Origin: Fidelibacterota bacterium
GTDB taxonomy: Bacteria; Fidelibacterota; Marinisomatia; SCGC-AAA003-L08; TS1B11
Length of the DNA stretch: 64,000 nt
Assembly (NCBI GenBank): GCA_004124875.1
Contig: SCKJ01000005.1
Location: 124,001 to 188,000, forward strand
Direction of reading: 5' to 3'
Shown: positions 38,038 through 46,807 of the stretch, piece after piece
Position numbering within the stretch: the stretch's first letter is position 1
Layout: each line of letters begins with the position of its first letter
The notes under the pieces: generated by a model
Seen by the model: the letters and a program-made list of their open reading frames with translations, nothing else
Told to the model about the DNA's origin: nothing
Databases searched by the model: none
Translations under genes and position numbers: made by a program

Positions 38038-41000
38038 TCAGGAGGATAACATAGCGGTAGACTTAATGACCTTATCAAGGGTTTGGGAGAGATCCGCCAG
38101 TTTGAACGGCTTGGCCAGGCGTTCCTGGAACTGAGCGGATTTGGGCTCCAGCATGATCAGGGTATTCGTGTAACCGCTTATAGCGATGGCTGGAACCTGG
38201 CTGCCCTTTTTGCGAATGTCGGCAATGGTCGCTTCGCCCCCCATCCCGCCGGGCACCGTCAAATCGAATATCAGAGCCTTGAAAGGGTTGTGTTCGGTCA
38301 CTGACTTATCGAACAGCGCTATCGCTTCTTTCCCGGAAATTGCCGTCTGCACGTCATACCCGATGCTGGTAAGCAGGCTGCTGAGCGACTTCAACACCAG
38401 CTCATCGTCGTCCATCACCAGGATTTTGCCCGTGCCCGTAATGACCTCTGAATTTCCTGAGTCAATCTGAGTATCGCCAGGTTCAAGGGCCGGGAGATAA
38501 AATTTGAACGTGGTGCCGACATCCACTGTGGAATCAACGTTTATCCAGCCGCCATGCTTATCAATAATATTAAATACTGAAAACAGACCGAGGCCAGTGC
38601 CTCGTTCCCGGGTGGTAAAATAGGGATCGAAAATGCGCTGAAGATGCTCGGTGGGAATTCCCTGGCCCTGGTCAGTGATTGAAATTTCAAGATATTCGCC
38701 TGCGGGCAACTGGCCAACAGGCTCCTTGGCTGTCACGGCAATGTTGGTTGCAACGACCGTGATGGGTCCCCCCTCCGGCATTGACTGCACGGCATTAATC
38801 ACCAGATTATTGATCACCTGGTTGATTTGGCCCGCATCAATTGCGGCTGGCCGGAGGTCCGCTGCTATCTCGAAATGCGCCTGTGCAGTCGTGCCTCTAA
38901 CGCAAAACTTGACGGCATCCCTGATGAGTGGGCCGATCTGCATTTCCGCCTTGGTGGGTTCACCGCCGCGGGTAAAGGCCATCAGCTGCTGGGTGATCCC
39001 TTTGGCCCTTTTAATGGATTCCTCGGCGTCACCTAAAAGTTCCAGCACCTTCGGATTTCCCCTGGCAAACAGTCCGGCGGTGGAGACGTTGAGCATGATG
39101 CTCATCAGAAAATTGTTGAAATCGTGGGCCAGGCCTCCAGCCAGGACGCCGAGTGATTCCAGTTTTTGGGCTCGCAGCATCTCTGACTCCAACTGCTGCT
39201 TTTCAGAAATATCCTGTATTACCATCACCAGGCCCTGAGTGTTTCCCTCCCGATCCTCCAGCCTGGAAATCGTGCAGGATACGGGGACCGGGTCGCCGGA
39301 TGGCTGGTCCAATACACCACGCTGGGCACTCATTGAGTGTAGCTCCCCTGCCAATAACGCATCCAGCGGGAGATTTATGGCCCTGCCGGTCGCCTCCCGT
39401 TTGATATGCACGGCTTCAGCCAACAGGCGACCCTGCATATCCTCAAATGATCTGCCCAACAGCTTTTCTGCTGCAGCATTGGCCAAGGAAATCTGTCCGG
39501 ATGTGTTGGTCGTGATCACCGCTTCAGATAGGCTGCGCAGAGTGCTTGACAGACGCTCGCGCTCATTGGCGATTTTCTGCTCCGTCATTTTGCTGTCCGT
39601 AATATCGGTAATGGTTCCCTCATACCACAAATCTACCCCGGACTCATCGCGAACGAGTCTTGCGTTTTCGCGCACCCAGACGAGTTCCCCATTTTTACGC
39701 CTCAGTTGGAACTCCAGGTTTTTGATACTGACATCCCGGGAAATCTTCTCGAGCCACAGTTTTCTGCCATCACTGGTCGGGTATGCCGTCTGCACATCTT
39801 CACGCATCAATTCTTCCTGGCTGCTATATCCCAGGATCTCCAGCAATGCAGGATTGGCGTAAAGCCAATGTCCATCCGTGCTTGTCCGGAAGACGCCCTC
39901 CTGAACGTTTTCCTGAAACGACCGGAGCTGCCGTTCGGATTCGGCGAGGGCCTCCTCGGCAAGCAGTCTTTTGGAAATATCCCGCATGCCCACCGTCATG
40001 ATGGTTTTGTCGCCCAACTCAAGTTTTGAAATGGATGTCTCGATGTTGAACTCTTCCCCTGACTTCCGTCTGGCCTTGACCTCCCGAGGAAGAGACATCC
40101 GTTTTGCCGGATTTTCCCCTCTGCTGAACTGCTCAAGGTTGGCTGAGTGGGCCTGGTGAGATCTTTCCGGCATGAGCATATTGAGGTGCTTGCCCACAAC
40201 CTCCTCAGCCTTATACCCAAACATCTCTTCCGCTCCGCGGTTAAACAGGATTATTTCCTCCTTTTCATTGACGGAGACGATGCCTTCCAGGGCGAGATCC
40301 AGAATGCCGCCAAATTTGCGCTCGCTGGCCTGAAGAGCATCGAGCGTCTCGCGCATCCGGGTCGCGTCCCGGGCCACCGAAATAGCATGGGAAGGTGTCC
40401 GATTATCATGGGAAAAGGGGTAGTAACGGGTGTCCATATATTTCATGACCCCGTTGATCTCCGCCCAGGCGGAGATATGCACGGTCTCTCCTGAGAAGCA
40501 TCGATCCAGGCGCTCCTTCAGCATGTCATCAAAAGCTTCCTGGCCCCATATCTCGCTGATATGTTTCCCCAGAATATCCTCCCTTTTAATATCCCAGATT
40601 TTGCAAAAGGCATCGTTCACCACCTCATAGCAGTAGTTGCGGTCGATAAAGGCGATTTGGTCCTGATTGGTGTTGAAGATGGCCTCATAGGCGCGCGCCC
40701 GTGAATCATGCTCCGTCCCGTGCGTGATGTCTCGAGTCGTGCCGATGGCTTTCAGCGGCTGATCGTTATCGTCCAGGATGACGCTCGCTTTGAGGGAGAG
40801 ATGCCGCAGTTCGCCGCTGGGCAGAATCACCCGGAATGATATATCGACATGCTTGCCCGATTTGGCATCCCGCGCAGCCTGCTTGACCAGAGGCAGATCA
40901 CCGGGTAGCACGATCTTTTCAAAATTAGCCAGGCTGGGGGCAACCTCACCCAGCTTGAAACCGAAGAGCTTATACTGGGTGTCCGACCAGTATACATCAT

Positions 41001-41535
41001 CGGTCTGCATGTTCCACTCCCACATCCCCATTTCGGTCGACTCAATCGCGATCTCCAGCCTTTTATTTTGCTCTTTCACCCTTTCAATCTCTTCGATTCT
41101 GCCGGTGGCATCTGTTAAAGACAGGAGGGCGTAACCCGTATTTCCGGTATCTGCTTGAATGGGAGACAGGGAGAGGTCCCAATACTTGCCGGAACTCGTT
41201 TCAATCGGCCCATCGGCGCTCCGGGCCATGTAGGTGAAAGGAGTACCCGAGGCGAACAGTGCATCAAACTGCTCTTGGTGATCCAATCGTGGGAAAAGAT
41301 CAAGATGATTCTTATTTTGAATTTCGTCCGGGTTCAGACCCAGACCGGAGGCGAACGCCGCATTGACAGCTAAATACGTAAAATCGGAATCGAGAACGGC
41401 AGACGGAAGAGAAGTATTATTAAATATTACGTTAGTCTGTAATAATGATATATCAAATGAAGGCACATCAGTTTTCGCCGAGAGATCGTCTGGCTTGTCA
41501 ACAGATCCAATCATGGGGGATCCGGTTATTCGCAT
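38038..41535 (-). CDS. Multi-PAS hybrid sensor histidine kinase with C-terminal receiver
   Basis: A 1165-residue soluble protein. At least five PAS/PAC repeats occupy residues 25-775 (for example GMWEWNMQTDDVYWSD, ILGKHISEIWGQEAF, GVFRTSTDGHWLYANPALLE). The HisKA domain contains LAGGLAHDFNNFLMS with phospho-His804. The ATPase domain has NNLVINAVQSMPEGG, DQGQGIPTEHLQRIFDPYF and RGTGLGLF. A receiver follows (LVMDDDELVLKSL, phospho-Asp1091 in LIFDLTVPGG). No transmembrane helix is seen, so it senses cytosolic signals. The downstream partner is unknown; an HPt protein lies about 740 nt upstream on the same strand. Confidence 0.92.
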   Translation of the reverse strand: MRITGSPMIGSVDKPDDLSAKTDVPSFDISLLQTNVIFNNTSLPSAVLDSDFTYLAVNAAFASGLGLNPDEIQNKNHLDLFPRLDHQEQFDALFASGTPFTYMARSADGPIETSSGKYWDLSLSPIQADTGNTGYALLSLTDATGRIEEIERVKEQNKRLEIAIESTEMGMWEWNMQTDDVYWSDTQYKLFGFKLGEVAPSLANFEKIVLPGDLPLVKQAARDAKSGKHVDISFRVILPSGELRHLSLKASVILDDNDQPLKAIGTTRDITHGTEHDSRARAYEAIFNTNQDQIAFIDRNYCYEVVNDAFCKIWDIKREDILGKHISEIWGQEAFDDMLKERLDRCFSGETVHISAWAEINGVMKYMDTRYYPFSHDNRTPSHAISVARDATRMRETLDALQASERKFGGILDLALEGIVSVNEKEEIILFNRGAEEMFGYKAEEVVGKHLNMLMPERSHQAHSANLEQFSRGENPAKRMSLPREVKARRKSGEEFNIETSISKLELGDKTIMTVGMRDISKRLLAEEALAESERQLRSFQENVQEGVFRTSTDGHWLYANPALLEILGYSSQEELMREDVQTAYPTSDGRKLWLEKISRDVSIKNLEFQLRRKNGELVWVRENARLVRDESGVDLWYEGTITDITDSKMTEQKIANERERLSSTLRSLSEAVITTNTSGQISLANAAAEKLLGRSFEDMQGRLLAEAVHIKREATGRAINLPLDALLAGELHSMSAQRGVLDQPSGDPVPVSCTISRLEDREGNTQGLVMVIQDISEKQQLESEMLRAQKLESLGVLAGGLAHDFNNFLMSIMLNVSTAGLFARGNPKVLELLGDAEESIKRAKGITQQLMAFTRGGEPTKAEMQIGPLIRDAVKFCVRGTTAQAHFEIAADLRPAAIDAGQINQVINNLVINAVQSMPEGGPITVVATNIAVTAKEPVGQLPAGEYLEISITDQGQGIPTEHLQRIFDPYFTTRERGTGLGLFSVFNIIDKHGGWINVDSTVDVGTTFKFYLPALEPGDTQIDSGNSEVITGTGKILVMDDDELVLKSLSSLLTSIGYDVQTAISGKEAIALFDKSVTEHNPFKALIFDLTVPGGMGGEATIADIRKKGSQVPAIAISGYTNTLIMLEPKSAQFQERLAKPFKLADLSQTLDKVIKSTAMLSS

Positions 41536-42086
41536 ATCGGTCGCCTGCTACCCATTACATGTGCCGCGATGCTAACGCCTTGCAACGGAAAGTGATGTCC
41601 AAAATGTCACACATCACAAGTCATAATACCGATATGGGTGGCATCAAGCGGCCACCATGTTTCAAATCATTTGGCCTGAAGGCGAGCCACAATGGGCTGA
41701 GGACATCAAGCGCAGTCCCGCGATCAATCGAACCAGACAATTATGTACAATACTATCGCAGGACAGCAGTAATGTAAGGCTACAGGGCGTCGGAGGGTAT
41801 ATGAAATCGAGCCAATATTAAATATTAGGTAAAAATAGTTATTTTCACCTGTGGAAAGGTTGCCCGGTTTGTAAGGATGGATTGAATTGGCGGTTGGCCG
41901 AAATGGGCAGGCGAATCCCAAGATTCAGGGTGGGTTTATTCAATTTGTGGTTCCGCCCCTCTTGAGCCGCGGCACAATATGCCCTTGACAGCAGAAGGGA
42001 CAGATGCGAGGCTGAATTCGGCTTCTGAGCGGCCCTGGATATGCTTTTCCATCTGCCGGCAACAGGCATTATTATCCCTGACTGCT
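41536..42086. other. Intergenic region upstream of the sensor kinase
   Basis: About 550 nt without a gene I can support. The bases before the kinase start presumably hold its promoter, but no clear -35/-10 pair was found. Confidence 0.4.
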
Positions 42087-42272
42087 CTACAGAAAGCAGA
42101 TGGCTAACATCCCCTTGAGTTCCCGGTGATTAAACGGCTTGGTCAGGTAATCGGTGGCCCCGGCGCTCAGGCGTCCCCGATGCCTCCGGCCTGCAGAAAC
42201 GGGTCGATCTACCGCGATCAGTTGCCGGTGTACCGGAAGGGGGCGGCTACAATTGTCGGGGCAGACATGCAT
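42087..42272 (-). pseudogene. Decayed response-regulator receiver domain (C-terminal end)
   Basis: The minus-strand frame keeps LSAGATDYLTKPFNHRELKG, the alpha4-beta5-alpha5 end of a receiver domain with the conserved Lys-Pro. The upstream part, including the phospho-Asp region, is not recoverable as one frame. It ends between the HPt and hybrid kinase genes, consistent with a former third member of the phosphorelay. Confidence 0.55.
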
Positions 42273-42276
42273 GGGC

Positions 42277-42633
42277 CTAGGCCGTCAGATCCCCTTTCGC
42301 CGTTAAAAGGGCGCGGGTGACTTCTGCGAGCCGTTCGGATAGTTGCTCAATCAGCCTGTCTGCGCCAGCCATTCTATTTTCACCGCCCATATTCTCAAGT
42401 TCATAGGTGAGATCAACGACCTGCCGTGCGCCAAAGTTGGTTGCGGAGCCCTTGAGCTTGTGTGCGGCCTTTCCCATTGCAACGGCCTTGCCCGCGTTAA
42501 ATTCGCTGCGAATATCTGCCAGCATGGCAGGCGATGTGTCGATAAACAGATCGATCAGCTCCGCCAGAATCGTTTTGTCGCCAGACAAGTTTGCCATCAG
42601 CGAATCAAGTTCAATGATGGCCGGTTGATCCAT
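42277..42633 (-). CDS. Histidine phosphotransfer (HPt) domain protein
   Basis: A 118-residue four-helix HPt protein; AAHKLKGSATNFGARQV contains the phospho-accepting His. The N-terminus LDSLMANLSGDKTILAELID and the second helix pair are standard. Such proteins shuttle phosphate between receiver domains. Its likely donor is the hybrid kinase at 38038-41535 on the same strand; the receiver remnant downstream is decayed, so the output regulator must be elsewhere. Confidence 0.85.
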   Translation of the reverse strand: MDQPAIIELDSLMANLSGDKTILAELIDLFIDTSPAMLADIRSEFNAGKAVAMGKAAHKLKGSATNFGARQVVDLTYELENMGGENRMAGADRLIEQLSERLAEVTRALLTAKGDLTA

Positions 42634-43070
42634 GGGCAGTCAAATTCCCTTCCCCAGGGTGATATTTGGGGTACTTTGCGTGGCATTCCATGCGGCGTCA
42701 TTGAGCGTCATAAAGTTTTTCTAGCCAACGGGAGCAGGAACCTCGGCGCTTCCGTCCTGTTCGACGGTTCCGGCGCCCCGCAGGGCCACGGCATATTGTG
42801 CTCGATCATGTTGTACCATCTGCCTGGATATTTGCATGGGTGCGCCTGATATTACGCCCCGGGACTGCAGGAGTCCAATTCTTAAGTACAGCATGCCACA
42901 TGTTCCCAATTCATAGATGGAAACCAATCTGTCGTGAACCCTGCCTGATTACGGGGAGATGGCGCTAAATATTGTGCCGGCGACCTGGAGGGGCAGAAAT
43001 TTTCCGGTGACATCCGGAGCTGGATGGCCGAGTTGGCCCAGGCGTGAGTCCCGCGCTGCCGGCAGGGCAA
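42634..43070. other. Intergenic region, no feature seen
   Basis: The stretch has short overlapping frames on both strands, none convincing. No terminator, repeat or RNA gene was recognised. Confidence 0.4.
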
Positions 43071-43205
43071 CTAAAGCGACTGATCTCCGCTGTCTCGGCG
43101 GCTCTTGAGCCATGCGCGTACGATGCGGAAGACCACTGCCGCGATGATAATCCCCACGGCATAATAGACGGCAAATTTGCGCATGATTTCGGTTTCCGTT
43201 GGCAT
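43071..43205 (-). CDS. Possible small single-pass membrane protein
   Basis: A 44-residue frame from ATG 43205: a short acidic start (MPTETEIMRK), one hydrophobic helix (FAVYYAVGIIIAAVVFRIV) and a basic tail (RAWLKSRRDSGDQSL), an arrangement that obeys the positive-inside rule. An ATG at 43184 is an alternative. It is divergent from the next gene. No family is recognised. Confidence 0.4.
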   Translation of the reverse strand: MPTETEIMRKFAVYYAVGIIIAAVVFRIVRAWLKSRRDSGDQSL

Positions 43206-43309
43206 GCTTAAGGATACGTACAACTTTGTGCCCGAAACAACCTTTTGCTGGATCAACTTGCATCCATCTATTTAGCCCACTAAAATCTGCGCCATTACAG
43301 GAGCGAACA

Positions 43310-43798
43310 ATGAACCGAAATAAACTTGGATTGGCCATGTTGGTGCTGATCCCCACCTTGGGCGCGGCGCAGGTCAAGCTGGGCCCCTTCACATTTTTAA
43401 AGGACTCCCAGGCCAGTCTGTTATCGGGCAATCTGGTGCTGGGACGCTGGGGACAGTACGGCGTTACTGCGGAGATTCCGCCGCTGGGCGCGCTATCATT
43501 TTTTGACTTTATCCCCGGCTATGCCAACCGTCTGTTTGCCGCCACCGATGGCAGCTCTTTTTATGCGGAGGTAACCATCATTGCCCGGGCACGTTACATG
43601 CCCCGGCGGAAGGTCGTCGGGTTCATTGGCCTGGGTCCCGGTCTGGGCATATCCGCCAAAGCCTTCGATCCGACGGTATCGGTCATCCTCGGAATCAACT
43701 ATCTGCTGTCGGACTCCTATGCGCTCAGCGTGGACATCCGCAGCGCAGGGCTGCTTACTATCGGCATCGGCTGGCACAACGGCTTTGGCTGGCGGTAG
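43310..43798 (+). CDS. Secreted or outer-membrane hypothetical protein
   Basis: 162 residues from ATG 43310, which has CAGGAG upstream. A signal peptide (LGLAMLVLIPTLGAAQ) is followed by a beta-rich body with alternating hydrophobic residues (FYAEVTIIARARYMP, VSVILGINYLLSDSYALSV) and an aromatic C-terminus (WHNGFGWR). This suggests a small beta-barrel or periplasmic beta protein. It is convergent with the DUF2235 gene. Confidence 0.6.
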   Translation: MNRNKLGLAMLVLIPTLGAAQVKLGPFTFLKDSQASLLSGNLVLGRWGQYGVTAEIPPLGALSFFDFIPGYANRLFAATDGSSFYAEVTIIARARYMPRRKVVGFIGLGPGLGISAKAFDPTVSVILGINYLLSDSYALSVDIRSAGLLTIGIGWHNGFGWR

Positions 43799-43813
43799 GG
43801 GCAACCCCCGCCA

Positions 43814-44809
43814 TCACGGCTCTATATCATACCCTCCGTTGACCTTGAATATCCACGGATCGTAGGCCATGTCCTCGTTGTTGTGCCGGTCGATGACGCT
43901 CTGATGCAGCACCGGCTTGATAATCTCCTCTGTCAGGCGGCGCTCCTTTTTCGGATACATTCTGCCCCATCCCGCGCGGGAATCGTGCAGCTTGCCGGTT
44001 GAGTCCCCCTTGACGGCCTTATCTCGATTATCCCAGATCAACAGTCCACGGCTCTTGCCCTGGTCTATCATCCACCGCAGGGCAAAGTCCGACAGTCCCG
44101 CATCGGCATAGCCGCCGCCCACATCGGAGTGCATGCCGGCGAACCAGACCTGTTTAATCTGTCCCGGTTCGGCTTCGCGCTCATCCCAGAAAGTAGGATG
44201 AAAATTCTTCCGCAAGTCATCAATAGCCAGGGCGTGCGCACCGTACACCACACTGGGACTGATGGTGGCATCGTGAAACTCGTTCTTCTTGGGAATAATG
44301 ATGTTGGCCAGCTTGATGGGACTGCCCAACGCTTTGACCGTATCCCAAACCCCGAGAAATTCAATTTCACACCACATGTTATGATGCCGGGCAAGGAAAT
44401 CCGCTGCCAATTTATCTCGCCTTGCCCCTTGCGATTTTTTATAGATACGGTAGGCCTGCTTGATCAGTTCGGGCCGCGATTTCGGCAGGATACCAAACAT
44501 GTTAATGAATCCAGAAAGGCTCCGGACCGTAAACGCGCCCCGGCTGAATCCCAGCAGGTAGACTTTATCCCCCGATTGAAAGTGATCGAATAGAAACCGG
44601 TAACAGTCACGAATATTTTTTGATATGCCCGCACCGAACGCTTTGCCGGTAAGTTTCCGCCATCCGGTGCCGAGTCCACGATCATAAAATGCGACTTGAC
44701 GGTCAGTGCGGTCTTCAATCATGTTGAACAGTTTGTAAACGTTGCTGTTAGTCCCCTTGCCGCCCTCCTGGCCGGTGCCGTCGGAAAAAATAACAATGTT
44801 TTTTGCCAT
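43814..44809 (-). CDS. DUF2235 (Tle1-like alpha/beta hydrolase) protein
   Basis: A 331-residue cytosolic protein. KNIVIFSDGTGQEGGKGTNS at the N-terminus, VYLLGFSRGAFTVRSLSGF (nucleophile Ser in GFSRG), WFAGMHSDVGGGYADAGLSD and LGVWDTVKALG are the family blocks. The fold includes the phospholipase Tle1 of type VI secretion, but many stand-alone copies, like this one, lack secretion context and their substrates are unknown. No signal peptide or T6SS gene is nearby. Confidence 0.87.
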   Translation of the reverse strand: MAKNIVIFSDGTGQEGGKGTNSNVYKLFNMIEDRTDRQVAFYDRGLGTGWRKLTGKAFGAGISKNIRDCYRFLFDHFQSGDKVYLLGFSRGAFTVRSLSGFINMFGILPKSRPELIKQAYRIYKKSQGARRDKLAADFLARHHNMWCEIEFLGVWDTVKALGSPIKLANIIIPKKNEFHDATISPSVVYGAHALAIDDLRKNFHPTFWDEREAEPGQIKQVWFAGMHSDVGGGYADAGLSDFALRWMIDQGKSRGLLIWDNRDKAVKGDSTGKLHDSRAGWGRMYPKKERRLTEEIIKPVLHQSVIDRHNNEDMAYDPWIFKVNGGYDIEP

Positions 44810-44949
44810 GAGATATTCCCCCCAACCTTCAGGTGGTCAATGGTCTCAGTTTACCGGAATCGTCTTAATGTATGGCAAATACAGTCATCTTTACAATATG
44901 AATGCTGGTCCCAGGTTTCAGTCTGCCAAAAGTTTGGGACGTCGTTGAA

Positions 44950-45975
44950 ATGACCGCCCTGGATGTCCACATTGGGACCGTTGACATTCACCCCCGGCGC
45001 CCGTTTGCCATTGCCCGGGGCACGGCGACCGCCTACACATCCGTGATTGTCGAGCTGGCCCGGGATAGCCTCAATGGCCTGGGTGAAGCGCGTCCCATAC
45101 CCCGGTATCATGACGATCATTTGCAGGTCGAGACCCGGCTGGAGGCGGCAGCTGACCGGCTGACAAGCTTGCCTGTTGACGATGGCCCGGATGCCTGGTA
45201 TCCGCAGCTGCTGGCACTGTTCCCCGATAGCGCGGCTACCCGTAGCGCCGTCGATATGGCCCTCTGGGATCTGCGGGGCAAAATGCGCGGCGAATCGGTG
45301 CGGCAGCTCCTGGACGCGCCCGAAATATCCCAGCCGTCGAGCTTTACGCTGACCCTGGGCAGTGAGGTGGAGCTGCGCGAGCAGCTCGAGGCCGCCACGG
45401 GCCATCCGATCCTCAAAGTCAAGCTGGGTGGTGAGTGGGATTCCGAGGCGCTGGCTCTGCTGGCCGACTACTCCCGGTTCATCTACCGCTTCGATGCCAA
45501 TGAAGGTTGGGATATGGCTCGCGCCGAGGCGTTATTGCCCCTCATGGAGGCCCTGAAGGTCGACCTCATTGAGCAGCCGTTTCCTGCCGGCCGTTTTGAG
45601 GCTGTCCGCCAGCTGCGCGAGGCGACCTCCATCCCGTTGGTGGCGGATGAGGACTGCCAGGGTCTCGGGGATGTGATCCGCCTGGCCGGGACCTATGATG
45701 GGGTGAACATCAAGCTGGTCAAATGCGGTGGGATCACAGTGGCGAGGCAGATGATCGAGCGGGCCGCAGAGGCTGGTCTGCAGGTGATGCTCGGCTGCAT
45801 GGTGGAGAGCAGTTTGGGTGTCACGGCTATGGCCCAGCTGGGCGGGTTCGCCGATTTTCTTGATCTCGATGGCGCGGCGCTGCTGGCCGATGATCCCTTT
45901 ATGGGTATGGAGTTTGGGAAGGGGAGTCTCACCCTGCCAACCGGGCCGGGACTGGGTGTCAAGCGCGTCGGCTAA
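44950..45975 (+). CDS. Enolase-superfamily dipeptide epimerase (L-Ala-D/L-Glu epimerase-like)
   Basis: About 341 residues from ATG 44950. The C-terminal TIM barrel carries the muconate-lactonizing-enzyme group residues: the KxK pair in LKVKLGGEWD, metal ligands in FDANEGW, IEQPF and VADEDC, and the second catalytic Lys in VNIKLVKCGG. The N-terminal capping domain (RRPFAIARGTATAYTSVIVE) fits dipeptide epimerases, which interconvert L-Ala-D-Glu and L-Ala-L-Glu during peptidoglycan recycling. Other dipeptide specificities are possible. Its stop overlaps the end of the convergent XRE-membrane gene by 4 nt. Confidence 0.83.
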   Translation: MTALDVHIGTVDIHPRRPFAIARGTATAYTSVIVELARDSLNGLGEARPIPRYHDDHLQVETRLEAAADRLTSLPVDDGPDAWYPQLLALFPDSAATRSAVDMALWDLRGKMRGESVRQLLDAPEISQPSSFTLTLGSEVELREQLEAATGHPILKVKLGGEWDSEALALLADYSRFIYRFDANEGWDMARAEALLPLMEALKVDLIEQPFPAGRFEAVRQLREATSIPLVADEDCQGLGDVIRLAGTYDGVNIKLVKCGGITVARQMIERAAEAGLQVMLGCMVESSLGVTAMAQLGGFADFLDLDGAALLADDPFMGMEFGKGSLTLPTGPGLGVKRVG

Positions 45976-46636
45976 AGGTGCCCCGCATTTTCGACCACCA
46001 GGTAGAGCAGCAGGATTCCCAGAAAGATGTCGGCGACGCCCAGTACCACGCCGTTGGCCAGGCGGGGCCTGAAGCGGAAAGTGCCACTGAAGGGATCTTC
46101 GCTGGCGACCAGACGCAGAGAGAGGATGGCGTCGAGGTTCAGAGCAACGGCCCAACCGAGGCCACCGAGAAACAGCGCCGGTGAAACCAGATTAAAAATC
46201 GTTCGGGCAGCGTCATTGGCCAGTACCGTTTGCATCGGCCGGTAGAGCCACGGCCATCCGAACCGGTAGTAAAGAATATTGGCCGTCACGAAATATGCGG
46301 CCGGAAGCAGGGCTGCCAGCGACCATGCGGCCCGTTGACGGTGGCTTAATCGGCGCAGGAGCATAAACGAAATCATCTGCCCGCTTCGTGACAGCAGGCG
46401 GCCTCCTTCAGAGCCGGCTTCATCCTGCGTAACAGGGGGGACCATCAGCAGGGAAACGTCGACATCAAGTGCCCCGGCCAGGGCCAGGGCCGTCTCCGCG
46501 GAGCAATGGCCCGACCTCTCTGCCCGTTGCACGGTGCGAGCCGTCAGCCCGGCGGCCATGGCGAGGTGATCCTGTGTCCAGGCCTTCTCTCCAGGCGCAG
46601 GGCTTTCAAGGCTTCAGGTCGAACGCGTCTTCTCAT
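45972..46636 (-). pseudogene. XRE helix-turn-helix / four-helix membrane protein with a frameshift
   Basis: ATG 46636 starts MRRRVRPEALKALRLE in one frame; the rest, KAWTQDHLAMAAGLTARTVQ and so on, is in another. The shift is explained by one extra GA in a GAGAGAAG run near 46590. Joined, the product has an XRE helix-turn-helix (residues 10-60) followed by four hydrophobic helices (SLAALLPAAYFVTANILYY, TIFNLVSPALFLGGLGWAVA, VVLGVADIFLGILLLYLVV). As written, only the part from ATG 46559 (195 residues), lacking the first helices, can be made. It may be a real mutation or a sequence error. Confidence 0.65.
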
Positions 46637-46807
46637 GGCCGTGGGTCACTCCTTAACTCATTACCCTGTAATTTAGGGCTGCATTCGGCGCACCACATAC
46701 GACAGTCAGGCGACAGCGGTTCCGCGGCAGGACTGTTGCGCGCGCCGATCAGATCCTGCCCGGGCTTCATCCGGCTGTAAATTATCCCATCATTCAGGAG
46801 GTATCTT

